Assembly (NCBI GenBank): GCA_017437125.1
Contig: JAFSBV010000001.1
Span: 1 to 64,000, forward strand
Length of the DNA: 64,000 bases
From: Bacteroidales bacterium
GTDB taxonomy: Bacteria; Bacteroidota; Bacteroidia; Bacteroidales; UBA932
Direction of reading: 5' to 3'
Every line of letters begins with the position of its first letter. Positions within the stretch are counted from its first letter, which is position 1. Made by a program: the position numbers and the translations under genes. Shown one piece after another: positions 15,870-24,256 of this stretch. The notes under the pieces were generated by a model. The model made no database searches, was not told the DNA's origin, and saw only the letters and a program-made list of their open reading frames with translations.

Positions 15870-17576
15870 TTATTGGATCTTTGTGTTGACGATATCCAGT
15901 ATCTCGGCCTCTTCAGCTACGGCCTTCGCTGCGATTTCGGCCGCTTCTGCACATAGACGTCCGGCCGCTTCACGGTCAGCGAGTCCGGCCGCGTTGATAC
16001 GTACATTGAGCTGTGCACCGAGAACAGCGCTTCGTGCTGCAAGAGCACCTACGCCGGCATCCGAAACCGAATTAGGATTTCCTTCTTCAGCCATGGCACG
16101 TACGATAGGGAAGACTTCAAGAGCAGCCTTCATGGTCTTGAGAGGCACTTCGGTAGCATATAATGTCGCTGCTTCCAATGCTTCTGCACGGGCCTTCTTC
16201 TCTTCTTCCGATCCCTTAGGCATACCGATGGCGGCCATGATCCTGTCAAATGCGGCAGTGTCTTCGTCAACGAGGGCAAGAAGCCTGTTCATCAGTGCCT
16301 GGCCCTTGTCTGCCCAGTCAGAGAACTCCTTCCAGCGTGCATCCCAGCCTGCCTTATGAGATGAAAGGTTGGCTACCATGGTTCCGAGTGCCGCTCCGAG
16401 AGCTCCCATATATGCTGAGATGGATCCACCGCCCGGAGCAGGGGACTCCGATGCTGTCTCATATGCAAAGCCTTTGCATGTCATGCGTACAAGTCTCTCA
16501 CGTGCAGCAGCTTCCTTCTCGTCTTCGATAAGATATTCGATCACCTTCTCGGACGGATTGAAAGGCTTGAGATCGTCGAGGCCCATCGACTTGACGGCGA
16601 TTTTCATGATTTCCTCCTCGCTGATACCTGTCGAACGCTGCTGCTTCTCAAGGAAATATCTTCCGGCCTCGATCAGAGTACGTTTTGGTACAAGGCCGAC
16701 AATCTCGGTTCCCGTTACACGAAGACCACGTGCCTGAGCCGCCCTGCATACCTCATCGAAAGCGACGTGGAGCGGGGTGGTGTTGATATCTGTGATATTC
16801 ATCGATACCTGTGCGATACCATATTCATCGATGAACCATCCTATTGCCTTGCAGCCCTTCAATGTTCCCGGAATCATCACGGTCTTGCCGTTCTCATCCT
16901 TCACGATCTTGCCGGTGATAGGATTGCCCTCTCTCTTAGGACGGCCTTTCTCACGGACATCGAATGCAATCGCATTGGCACGGCGTGTCGATGTCGTGTT
17001 GAGGTTATAGTTCACGGCAATGAGGAAGTCACGTGCTCCGACATTTGTAGCACCGGCCTGAGCCGCACGTTCGGTATAGTGTCCGGGACCGAAGTCAGGC
17101 TGACGGTCAGGATCTCCCATCTTTTCAGGAAGAGCCTCGTATTCTCCGGCACGGCAGACTGCAAGATTCTTGCGCTCAGGCTTCTGAGCGGCAGCCTCAT
17201 AGCAGTAGCATGGAATCTCAAGCTCGTTGTATATGCGTTCTGCAAGCTTCCTTGCAAGCTCGGCGCACTCCTGAAGAGTCATTCCTGAAATAGGGATGAG
17301 AGGAAGTACATCTGTCGCACCTGAGCGCGGATGTGCTCCGTGATGCTGGCGCATATCGATCAGCTCACCTGCCTTCTTCACTCCCTGGAAGGCAGCTTCA
17401 ACCACAGCTTCAGGGCTTCCCACAAAGGTGACCACTGTACGGTTCGTGGCTTCACCGGGATCAACATCCAGTACTTTTACTCCACCGGATTTCTCGATTG
17501 CACTGACAATTGAGTCAATGACTTCCATATTGCGGCCCTCACTGAAATTAGGCACGCACTCGATGATTCTTTCCAT
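15870..17576 (-). CDS. ftcD: Fused glutamate formimidoyltransferase and cyclodeaminase
   Basis: A 568-residue bifunctional protein that ends the histidine pathway. Residues 1 to about 330 transfer the formimino group of formiminoglutamate to tetrahydrofolate (start MERIIECVPNFSEGRN, folate-site block HHGAHPRSGATDVLPL). Residues about 360-568 are the cyclodeaminase that releases ammonia and forms methenyl-THF (APGGGSISAYMGALGAAL). The fusion has the same domain order as mammalian FTCD; many bacteria keep the two as separate genes. The ATG at 17576 fits the family N-terminus; ten further residues upstream are unlikely. It leads the hutU transcript. Confidence 0.93.
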   Translation of the reverse strand: MERIIECVPNFSEGRNMEVIDSIVSAIEKSGGVKVLDVDPGEATNRTVVTFVGSPEAVVEAAFQGVKKAGELIDMRQHHGAHPRSGATDVLPLIPISGMTLQECAELARKLAERIYNELEIPCYCYEAAAQKPERKNLAVCRAGEYEALPEKMGDPDRQPDFGPGHYTERAAQAGATNVGARDFLIAVNYNLNTTSTRRANAIAFDVREKGRPKREGNPITGKIVKDENGKTVMIPGTLKGCKAIGWFIDEYGIAQVSMNITDINTTPLHVAFDEVCRAAQARGLRVTGTEIVGLVPKRTLIEAGRYFLEKQQRSTGISEEEIMKIAVKSMGLDDLKPFNPSEKVIEYLIEDEKEAAARERLVRMTCKGFAYETASESPAPGGGSISAYMGALGAALGTMVANLSSHKAGWDARWKEFSDWADKGQALMNRLLALVDEDTAAFDRIMAAIGMPKGSEEEKKARAEALEAATLYATEVPLKTMKAALEVFPIVRAMAEEGNPNSVSDAGVGALAARSAVLGAQLNVRINAAGLADREAAGRLCAEAAEIAAKAVAEEAEILDIVNTKIQ

Positions 17577-17614
17577 ATTTCGGTATATAGTTTTGTGAAT
17601 TATCAAACAACTTA

Positions 17615-17622
17615 TAAAGTTA
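17615..17622 (-). promoter_or_regulatory. Probable -7 box for ftcD-hutU
   Basis: The minus strand reads TAACTTTA, seven of eight positions in the usual promoter pattern with A replacing the last G, 38 nt before the ftcD ATG. It is the best candidate in the 154-bp gap to pnp. Confidence 0.4.
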
Positions 17623-17676
17623 GATGTTTTCCGTGAATAATCTCTCTTTCTTTAAAGTTTTTCTTTTTTATTTCAT

Positions 17677-17705
17677 AAAAAAAGCGACCCTGCATTGGAT
17701 CGCTT
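17677..17705 (-). terminator. Intrinsic terminator after pnp
   Basis: On the minus strand, AGCGA-x-CC pairs with GG-x-TCGCT (one internal mismatch) and is followed by seven T. It lies about 25 nt past the pnp stop. Confidence 0.85.
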
Positions 17706-17730
17706 CTTCATATAATATGGATGTCATGTC

Positions 17731-20055
17731 TTAGAACATCTCCGGCTCGTTGTTCTGCTCTGGAGCTTCTGCTGGGCGCTCGCGACGTGGACCTCTTGGA
17801 CCGCGGTCGTCACGGCGTGGACCTCTGTTATCATCGCGACGTGGACCACGGTTGTCACGGCGGTCATTCTCACGACGTGGGCCGCGCTCAGGGCGTGGAC
17901 GACGCTCTGGCTCGACATATCCCTCAGGCTTCTCGAGGAGTGCCTTGCGTGAAAGTCTCATCTTGCCTGTCTTCTCGTCGATCTCGAGGAGCTTTACATC
18001 CACCTCGTCACCTACATGAAGAACGTCCTCTACCTTCTCGGTCTTCTTCCAGTCGATTTCTGATACATGGAGAAGGCCTTCCTTGCCAGGGAGAATCTCT
18101 ACGAATGCACCGAACTCGAGGATAGAAACCACCTTGCCATGATATACTGTGCCTGGTTCAGGAACAGCTGTTATGCCGTTGATCCAGTTCAGAGCCTTGT
18201 CCATAGCTTCCTTGTCCTGACCGAAGATATCGACAACTCCCTCAGAAACACCGTTGGTGTTCTCCTCGGTGATTGTGATTGTTGTGCCGGTCTCGCGCTG
18301 GATACGCTGGATGGTCTCGCCGCCCTTTCCGATGATTGCACCGATGAACTCACCTGCAACACGGATCTGAACCATACGAGGAACGAACTCCTTGTACTCT
18401 GCACGTGGCTCACTGATAGTCTTCATCATCTCTCCCATGATGTGCATACGGCCCTGACGTGCCTGCTCGAGAGCCTTCTCGAGAACGTCATATGAAAGAC
18501 CGTCCACCTTGATGTCCATCTGAGTGGCAGTGATACCGTCTCTTGTACCTGTCACCTTGAAGTCCATGTCTCCGAGGTGGTCCTCGTCTCCGAGGATATC
18601 TGTAAGGATGGCGTAACGCTCGTTAGGATTGTCCTTGTCAGTGATGAGACCCATTGCAACACCTGCAACCGGCTTCTTGATCTTCACACCTGCATCCATG
18701 AGTGCAAGACATCCTGCACATACGGTAGCCATTGAAGATGAACCGTTTGACTCAAGAATGTCAGATACGACGCGTACTGCGTACGGATTCTCCGGAGCCA
18801 TAGGGATCATAGGCTTGAGTGCCCTGTATGCAAGGTTTCCGTGTCCGATCTCACGACGGCCAACACCGCGCTGCGGACGAGCCTCACCAGTTGAGAAAGG
18901 AGGGAAGTTATAGTGAAGGACGAACTGGTCTGTGTCCTGGATGAGCACTTCGTCACGCTCCTTCATGTCAAGCTTGGTTCCGAGTGTCACGGTTGAAAGT
19001 GACTGAGTCTCTCCACGTGTGAAGATGGCAGAACCGTGAGCGCATGGAAGATAGTCGGTCTCGCACCAGATTGGACGTACTGTCGTAGTGTCACGGCCGT
19101 CGAGACGTACACCCTCGTCGAGGATCATGTTTCTCATTGCGGCCTTTTCTACAGCATGATAATATCTCTCGATCATCATTCTCTTCTCTTCCTGCTCCTC
19201 CTCCGGGAGAGTTGCGTAGAATTCCTCCTTGAGAGCCTCGAATGCATCTGACCTTTCGTGCTTTGCAGAACCTGACTTTGCGATGGCATAGCATCTGTCA
19301 TAGCAGAACTCCTGGATGGCCTTGCGGAGATCCTCGTCGTTCTCCTCATGGCAGTAAGTCCTCTTCTCAGTCTTGCCTACAGCCTCTGTAAGCTCCATCT
19401 GAACCTTGCAGTGCTTCTTGATCTCCTCATGAGCGAACTTGATGGCCTCGAGCATGTCGTGCTCGCTTACCTCGTTCATCTCACCTTCAACCATCATGAT
19501 GTTGTCATATGTAGCGGCAACCATGATGTCGATGTCTGCGTCAGCCATCTCGCTGAAGTTAGGGTTGATCTTGAGCTCGCCGCCGATACGTGCTACGCGA
19601 ACCTCTGAAATAGGGCCCTCGAAAGGAATGTCACTCACTGCGAGTGCTGCAGAAGCTGCAAGTCCTGCAAGAGCATCCGGCTGGATGTCCTTCTCTGCAG
19701 AGATAAGGTTTACATTTACAAATACCTCAGCGTGGAAATCCTCTGGGAAAAGAGGTCTGAGGGCGCGGTCAACGAGACGCGCGATGAGAATCTCATAATC
19801 GGAAGCCTTTCCTTCACGCTTCATGAATCCGCCAGGGAAACGACCTGCGGAAGCATATTTCTCCTTGTAGTCCACCTGGAGAGGCATGAAATCAACGTCC
19901 TCCTTTGCATCTTTTGCACATGTTACAGTAGCGAGGAGCATTGTGCCACCCATCTTGACCACTACTGAGCCGTCAGCCTGCTTTGCAAGCTTGCCGGTCT
20001 CGATTTCTATTATCCTGCCGTCGGATAATTCGATTGTCTTTTTTACGATATTCAT
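17731..20055 (-). CDS. pnp: Polynucleotide phosphorylase
   Basis: A 774-residue 3'-to-5' phosphorolytic exoribonuclease. Two RNase PH-type domains span about residues 1-230 and 310-540. A KH domain follows ([15 protein letters not shown]), then an S1 RNA-binding domain ([16 protein letters not shown]) to about residue 700. The final roughly 60 residues are a low-complexity tail of [13 protein letters not shown]-type repeats, which the E. coli enzyme lacks. The tail is basic and disordered and probably adds RNA or partner binding. The start at 20055 ([10 protein letters not shown]) matches the family. The leader upstream is rich in hairpins, as in enterobacterial pnp, which is autoregulated. 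Confidence 0.96.
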   Translation of the reverse strand: MNIVKKTIELSDGRIIEIETGKLAKQADGSVVVKMGGTMLLATVTCAKDAKEDVDFMPLQVDYKEKYASAGRFPGGFMKREGKASDYEILIARLVDRALRPLFPEDFHAEVFVNVNLISAEKDIQPDALAGLAASAALAVSDIPFEGPISEVRVARIGGELKINPNFSEMADADIDIMVAATYDNIMMVEGEMNEVSEHDMLEAIKFAHEEIKKHCKVQMELTEAVGKTEKRTYCHEENDEDLRKAIQEFCYDRCYAIAKSGSAKHERSDAFEALKEEFYATLPEEEQEEKRMMIERYYHAVEKAAMRNMILDEGVRLDGRDTTTVRPIWCETDYLPCAHGSAIFTRGETQSLSTVTLGTKLDMKERDEVLIQDTDQFVLHYNFPPFSTGEARPQRGVGRREIGHGNLAYRALKPMIPMAPENPYAVRVVSDILESNGSSSMATVCAGCLALMDAGVKIKKPVAGVAMGLITDKDNPNERYAILTDILGDEDHLGDMDFKVTGTRDGITATQMDIKVDGLSYDVLEKALEQARQGRMHIMGEMMKTISEPRAEYKEFVPRMVQIRVAGEFIGAIIGKGGETIQRIQRETGTTITITEENTNGVSEGVVDIFGQDKEAMDKALNWINGITAVPEPGTVYHGKVVSILEFGAFVEILPGKEGLLHVSEIDWKKTEKVEDVLHVGDEVDVKLLEIDEKTGKMRLSRKALLEKPEGYVEPERRPRPERGPRRENDRRDNRGPRRDDNRGPRRDDRGPRGPRRERPAEAPEQNNEPEMF

Positions 20056-20074
20056 TTTTCCGTCTTCAACCTGC

Positions 20075-20189
20075 CTCCCCCAATGGGAGTTATTGTTAAT
20101 TTATCATTTTCCGCCTATACGGAGCTGATAATCAAGCTCCTACATACAGTTACGTATAATATGTTGTTCTGCTCCTGCAGCGCCGCAGG
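20075..20189 (-). promoter_or_regulatory. Hairpin-rich 5' leader of pnp
   Basis: Three inverted repeats precede the start codon: CTCCC/GGGAG at 20075-20089, GGAGCT/AGCTCC at 20121-20140 and CCTGC/GCAGG at 20174-20189. In E. coli, pnp is controlled through cleavage of a leader stem and PNPase binding; a similar loop is possible here but not shown. No full TAnnTTTG box was found in this gap, so transcription may come from read-through of rpsO. Confidence 0.35.
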
Positions 20190-20224
20190 TTGATTTGTTA
20201 GCGCTGAGGAAGCGTCTTTGCGTG

Positions 20225-20267
20225 AAAAAAGGGGGATAACCCAAATTGCTTTGAGTGCTCCCCCTTC
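20225..20267 (-). terminator. Intrinsic terminator after rpsO
   Basis: On the minus strand, an AAGGGGGA/TCCCCCTT stem with a loop of about 22 nt runs into six T. It lies about 25 nt past the rpsO stop. The long loop makes partial read-through into pnp plausible. Confidence 0.75.
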
Positions 20268-20290
20268 GTCGGTTCCTACTATGATGTAGC

Positions 20291-20566
20291 TTATCGACGG
20301 AGGCCAAGCTCCTTAACGATAGCTCTGTATCTCTCGATGTCAACAGACTTGAGATAATCAAGTACGCGACGACGCTTACCTACAAGCTTAAGAAGTGAAC
20401 GACGAGTTACATAGTCGTGCTTGTTGCTCTTAAGATGCTCGGTAAGGTGAGCGATACGGTAGGAAAATAATGCCACCTGGCTCTCTGGAGAACCTGTGTC
20501 AGTATTAGACTTTCCGTACTTCTCGAAAAGCTCCTGTTTTTTCTCTGGTGCCAAATATTCAGCCAT
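20291..20566 (-). CDS. rpsO: 30S ribosomal protein S15
   Basis: A 91-residue S15 of standard length. It binds the central domain of 16S rRNA early in 30S assembly. The block [20 protein letters not shown] and the C-terminal [19 protein letters not shown] are diagnostic. The rpsO-pnp order is widespread in bacteria. A promoter box lies 73 nt upstream, leaving a leader of about 68 nt that could host S15 autoregulation. Confidence 0.97.
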   Translation of the reverse strand: MAEYLAPEKKQELFEKYGKSNTDTGSPESQVALFSYRIAHLTEHLKSNKHDYVTRRSLLKLVGKRRRVLDYLKSVDIERYRAIVKELGLRR

Positions 20567-20638
20567 CTTTTGAAAAAATTAGAGGTTAATAAATTATAAA
20601 ATCTGTGCCTCACCCGGATTATGGGATTTTAGCGGGCG

Positions 20639-20646
20639 CAAAGATA
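20639..20646 (-). promoter_or_regulatory. -7 promoter box for rpsO
   Basis: The minus strand reads TATCTTTG, a full consensus match about 73 nt before the rpsO ATG. Confidence 0.65.
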
Positions 20647-20730
20647 AGTATAAATTACAAGAAAACAACGGGTTCTGCTAAAAAATAGTATGATAATCCT
20701 TAAAAGTTTTTATCATTTGAATTCATTTTC

Positions 20731-20738
20731 TACCTTTA
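20731..20738 (+). promoter_or_regulatory. -7 promoter box for the YgjP-like gene
   Basis: TACCTTTA ends 11 nt before the ATG at 20750; the last base departs from the consensus G. The predicted leader is only a few nucleotides. Confidence 0.45.
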
Positions 20739-20749
20739 CCGCTACAGAT

Positions 20750-21400
20750 ATGAAAGGAGAAAAAACAATCCATGACTCCGAAATAGGAGATGTGACGTTC
20801 AGAAAGAGCGTCAGAAGCAGCCGTATGAGCATAAGGGTGCATCCTCTCAAGGGTGTGACCGTGTCCGTGCCGTATGTAGTGCCGTATGCCGCCGCAATGC
20901 TTTTCCTTCAGGCCCGACGTGACTGGGTCCTTGAAACCCTCGCCAGGCAGAAGGAAAGATTCAAGGATGTCCATGTGCCTTCCGAATCTGAGCTGGAATC
21001 ATTGCGCCGGCAGGCGAAGAAGGAACTTCCGCATCGTCTCGTCCAGCTTGCTTCCAGATATGGATTCGTTTATAATCGCGTGAGCATCAAGCATAATGCG
21101 ACCAACTGGGGAAGCTGTTCGGCAAAGGGAAACATCAATCTGAACCTGAATATCGTCAGGCTTCCGCGCGTCCTTCAGGATTATGTCCTCCTTCACGAGC
21201 TGTGCCATCTCCGTCATCAGGATCATGGCCATGCCTTTCATCTTCTGCTTGAGCATGTGCTTACGGACAATATGCTGAAACTGGTGGATGATGGTGACGA
21301 AATGGCTCTGGAAATGGCACGCAAGGCCGCTGCTTCAAAGGCAAAGTACCCTGTTGACCATACCTGCACGAGGGCTATAAGGCAATATCAGCTGGTATAG
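20750..21400 (+). CDS. YgjP-like zinc metallopeptidase (DUF45)
   Basis: A 216-residue protein of the YgjP/DUF45 family, putative zinc-dependent metallopeptidases of unknown substrate. The metal site HELCHLRHQDHGHAFH has the HExxH core with further histidines, and NWGSCSAKGNINLNLN is the other family signature. The N-terminal half carries the usual basic SRRMSIRV-like segment (SSRMSIRVHPLKGVTV). There is no signal peptide, so it should be cytoplasmic. The ATG at 20750 is used because the frame upstream overlaps the promoter box. Its stop is 3 nt from the stop of the convergent MATE gene. Confidence 0.85.
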   Translation: MKGEKTIHDSEIGDVTFRKSVRSSRMSIRVHPLKGVTVSVPYVVPYAAAMLFLQARRDWVLETLARQKERFKDVHVPSESELESLRRQAKKELPHRLVQLASRYGFVYNRVSIKHNATNWGSCSAKGNINLNLNIVRLPRVLQDYVLLHELCHLRHQDHGHAFHLLLEHVLTDNMLKLVDDGDEMALEMARKAAASKAKYPVDHTCTRAIRQYQLV

Positions 21401-21403
21401 AAG

Positions 21404-22741
21404 TCAGATCTTTCTGTTTTTCCAGCGGCCGGAGCGTATATACAGCCAGCTGCAAATGAAGAGCATACCTGCATATACATGTTCAGCTGTCCAGCATATC
21501 GCCACATCCAGCTTCAGGATTCCTATTATCACGGTGCAGTATGCCATATATACCGCGAGGGCGATCAGTTCAAGTCTGAATGCAGTCTTGGTGCTTCCCG
21601 TTCCCGAAACGGCCATGAAATATACCTGGCCTCCGACATTGATGAAGTAAGACGAGCACATGACCACCAATGCGGGTATGCAGGCATATATCAGATCCGG
21701 GATATCCGTATATATCCTCGCAAGCGTTTCCGGGAAAAGGCAGAAAATGATGATCATGATGCTGACGATGCCGTATGAAAGCTTGAGGATGCGCTTTATC
21801 AGCAATGGGACTGTATCCTGATGTCCTTCTCCGATCATGTTGCTGACCAGTGTGCTGCAGGTCGAAGAAAATGCCTGCAGGACCACCCAGATCAGTCCGG
21901 ACACACCACGTGCGATATTCGAAATGGCAAGTGCACGTTCTCCCAGATGCTCGATATAAAGGAAGAATATCAGCCATGTCGAAATGGAAATCGTATGCTG
22001 TATCATTGTCCATGTGCATACCGGCATCATGCTTTTTAGCTCAGCCATGTCGAAACGCGCAGCCTTGTCAAGACCGTACTTCGGGCGGTCGCATCTGATG
22101 CGTGTATATGCCACGAAGAATATGAGAGATACCAGTTCCGCAAGGCTTGATCCGATGGCGGCTCCGGTTATGCCAAGGGCAGGACATCCGAATTTGCCGA
22201 AGATCAGGATATAGTTGAACACCACGTTGGACAGAACCATCACCACCGAATTGAGGGTCAGGGTCTTGGTCTGTGTCGTTCCGATATAGAACGCACGGAA
22301 CATGGCAGTCATGAAGGCGAATACCATACCTGGCAGACGCCAGCGTACATAGCTCAGTGCCGCATCATATATGGCATCGGACGATACCATGAACTTCATC
22401 ATCCATGGGGTGAACAGCTCTGACAGCAGGATTATGACTCCTGAAAGCGCCAGTACGAAATACAATCCTATCCAGAAAATCCTTCCGGTAGCCTTGTAAT
22501 CACCTTCTCCGTTTCTTCTTCCTATTATGATCTGTGCTCCTATGCTGAATCCGAAGCCGATCATGAAGAGGACCATATAATAAACGATGGCTATGGCGGA
22601 AGCTCCCAGTTCTACCTCACCGACCCTTCCCAGGAATGCAGTATCGGTGAGACCGATCATCTGCTCCATTATCAGACTGATCAGGATAGGGTATGCCACC
22701 TTCCAGATGTTCCTATATGAATATGTCGCGATATTCTTCAA
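21404..22741 (-). CDS. MATE-family multidrug exporter
   Basis: A 445-residue inner-membrane transporter of the MATE/DinF/NorM superfamily with about twelve hydrophobic segments in two related halves. These proteins export cationic drugs or metabolites in exchange for Na+ or H+. The N-terminal MEQMIGLTDTAFLGRVGEVEL block is typical of the Bacteroidetes branch. The reading frame begins with TTG at 22741 (MKNIATYSYRN); the next ATG, at residue 25, would remove part of the first helix, so TTG is preferred. A terminator hairpin separates it from truB. Confidence 0.88.
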   Translation of the reverse strand: MKNIATYSYRNIWKVAYPILISLIMEQMIGLTDTAFLGRVGEVELGASAIAIVYYMVLFMIGFGFSIGAQIIIGRRNGEGDYKATGRIFWIGLYFVLALSGVIILLSELFTPWMMKFMVSSDAIYDAALSYVRWRLPGMVFAFMTAMFRAFYIGTTQTKTLTLNSVVMVLSNVVFNYILIFGKFGCPALGITGAAIGSSLAELVSLIFFVAYTRIRCDRPKYGLDKAARFDMAELKSMMPVCTWTMIQHTISISTWLIFFLYIEHLGERALAISNIARGVSGLIWVVLQAFSSTCSTLVSNMIGEGHQDTVPLLIKRILKLSYGIVSIMIIIFCLFPETLARIYTDIPDLIYACIPALVVMCSSYFINVGGQVYFMAVSGTGSTKTAFRLELIALAVYMAYCTVIIGILKLDVAICWTAEHVYAGMLFICSWLYIRSGRWKNRKI

Positions 22742-22786
22742 AATATTAAGTGCAATATAAGTGTTTAAGTGTCAGGGCGTTATGCT

Positions 22787-22816
22787 AAAACCCTGCTGTC
22801 CTATCCATGCAGGGTT
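22787..22816 (-). terminator. Intrinsic terminator between truB and the MATE gene
   Basis: An 8-bp perfect stem (AACCCTGC with GCAGGGTT) and 12-nt loop run into TTTTA on the minus strand, about 30 nt past the truB stop. Confidence 0.75.
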
Positions 22817-22844
22817 CTACTATATTGTGTTGATCGTCAGGGAG

Positions 22845-23810
22845 TTACGTTGCACTCGCTGACAGCAGCTTGATAGTCTGTTCGACCGTCAGGGAGTTTT
22901 CAACCCGGAATATGCCGCTTCTGCTGCGCTGGAGGCTGTCCAGATGAGCCCCGCTGCCGACGGCTTCCCCCAGATCTCGGGCAAATGCACGTACATATGT
23001 ACCCTTGCTGCATGATATCCTCACCACTGCCCGTGGCAGTCCGAGTGCGGAGTTGTCATTGACGTTGATTCTGCTTGACGCTTTTGAAACAACTTCCGGT
23101 TTTGCATCCGCTTCCGAGGTGGTATGGGTTTGGAAAACCGTGCTACCCCCCTGGCCGCAGGGGGAGGGGCCCGCTTCGAAGAAGTGGGAGGGGTTGTTTT
23201 CCAAACCCATACCACCTCGGAAGCCGGTCTCAAATGCCAGAAGCTCCAGCTCCGTGATATTGATGCGCGATACCCTTATGAGTTCCTCGGCCGCCTCATC
23301 CAGAGTCTTGCCCTCCTTATGAAGCTTCCTTGCCAGCTCATAGGCACGTACTCCGTCAACTGACTTTGCGGAAAACAAAGGCGCAATCTGGTCCTGCTCC
23401 CCGATGAAGACAGGAAGAGCCTCGCTGACTGTTCCGGCAGTGATATGCTCATGAGGAAAGAATCTGTCGATCTCCTTCTCAAGATCATATGAAGGAGTCG
23501 TAGCGCCGAAGGTGATGCCGGCTACATATTCCTTATGGTGCGACTGAAGCCATTCCGCAAGCTTTGTGGCCTTGCCTATGCATACCAGCAGAATGCCTGT
23601 AGCCAGTGGGTCGAGAGTTCCTGCGTGTCCTACCTTGAGATTCTTCTTGCCGAAATGACGGATAGCGGCGAACTTGATCTTCCTGATCACGTCCGCCGAT
23701 GTCCATCTGTATGGCTTGTCTATAGGGATGATGATCCCCTCCGGATAATCTTCGATGTTTCTTGACAGGAAGCTGTCTTCCGGAGTAAGGATCTTAGCGT
23801 TTATTTCCAT
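22845..23810 (-). CDS. truB: tRNA pseudouridine-55 synthase with an in-frame palindromic insertion
   Basis: This enzyme makes pseudouridine 55 in the T-loop of tRNAs. The catalytic Asp lies in KVGHAGTLDPLATGILLVCIG, and KGTYVRAFARDLGEAVGSGAHL is the second family block. The protein has 321 residues from the ATG at 23810; a TTG one codon upstream is not needed. Between ELLAFETG and LPRAVVRISCSKGTY, where relatives have only a short loop, about 60 extra residues occur. About 38 of these (including NNPSHFFEAGPSPCGQGG) are the 115-bp palindromic element at 23110-23224. The site is a surface loop before a conserved strand, so folding is probably kept. It lies 9 nt after rpiB in the gltX operon. 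Confidence 0.93.
   Translation of the reverse strand: MEINAKILTPEDSFLSRNIEDYPEGIIIPIDKPYRWTSADVIRKIKFAAIRHFGKKNLKVGHAGTLDPLATGILLVCIGKATKLAEWLQSHHKEYVAGITFGATTPSYDLEKEIDRFFPHEHITAGTVSEALPVFIGEQDQIAPLFSAKSVDGVRAYELARKLHKEGKTLDEAAEELIRVSRINITELELLAFETGFRGGMGLENNPSHFFEAGPSPCGQGGSTVFQTHTTSEADAKPEVVSKASSRINVNDNSALGLPRAVVRISCSKGTYVRAFARDLGEAVGSGAHLDSLQRSRSGIFRVENSLTVEQTIKLLSASAT
23110..23224. repeat. Palindromic element inside the truB coding sequence
   Basis: A perfect 29-bp inverted repeat (23110-23138 with 23196-23224) encloses a 57-nt core, the same dimensions as the hutI copy. The core is oriented opposite to the hutI copy on the plus strand. Differences between the two cores fall largely as paired changes in two hairpins: CTTC-TTC-GAAG here against CTCC-TGC-GGAG there, and CCCCTG-CGGC-CAGGGG here against CTCCTG-CGGC-CAAGAG there. 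The arms match each other completely but only about 16 of 29 positions of the hutI arm. Confidence 0.93.
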
Positions 23811-23819
23811 CAATGATTC

Positions 23820-24254
23820 TTATTTGCAGCAAGGCATCTTGTCGATGCGGGTCTGATGACGTCCGCCTTCGAATTCCTCGCCGAGCCATGCATCTGTAAT
23901 TTCCACAACGGTCTCATATGAGATGAAGCGTGCAGGCATCACGAGCACGTTGGCATTGTTGTGCTGCTTGATGAGCTTTCCGATTTCCGGAGTCCAGCAG
24001 AGTCCGGCACGAATGCCCTGATGCTTGTTGAGGGTTATTCCTATGCCGTTGCCGGTACCGCAGAATGCTATTCCAAGATCAACCTTTCCGGCTTCGACAG
24101 CTTCAGCGAGAGGATGAGCCACGTCAGGGTAGTCCATGCTGGCAGTAGTGTCAGTTCCGAAATTGACGATCTCATATCCTTTTCCCTTGAGGTACTCGGA
24201 CAGCTGGTTCTTGTACTCCACGCCTGCGTGGTCGTTGCAGATTCCTATCTTCAT
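23820..24254 (-). CDS. rpiB: Ribose-5-phosphate isomerase B
   Basis: This enzyme interconverts ribose 5-phosphate and ribulose 5-phosphate in the pentose phosphate pathway. The 144-residue RpiB/LacAB fold shows the N-terminal NDHAGVEYK block, the active-site GTGNGIGITLNKHQGIRAGLCW and the HNNANVLVMPARF block. It begins 2 nt before the end of gltX and is followed by truB, so it is translated within the gltX-rpiB-truB unit. Confidence 0.95.
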   Translation of the reverse strand: MKIGICNDHAGVEYKNQLSEYLKGKGYEIVNFGTDTTASMDYPDVAHPLAEAVEAGKVDLGIAFCGTGNGIGITLNKHQGIRAGLCWTPEIGKLIKQHNNANVLVMPARFISYETVVEITDAWLGEEFEGGRHQTRIDKMPCCK

Positions 24255-24256
24255 GA

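Noticed and set aside
22771-22898. Twelve-base repeat CGTCAGGGAGTT at 22835 and 22887, with a near copy at 22771
   Set aside because: Two copies lie at the truB end and one just beyond. They are short, do not pair or flank anything, and are probably a small local duplication or chance.
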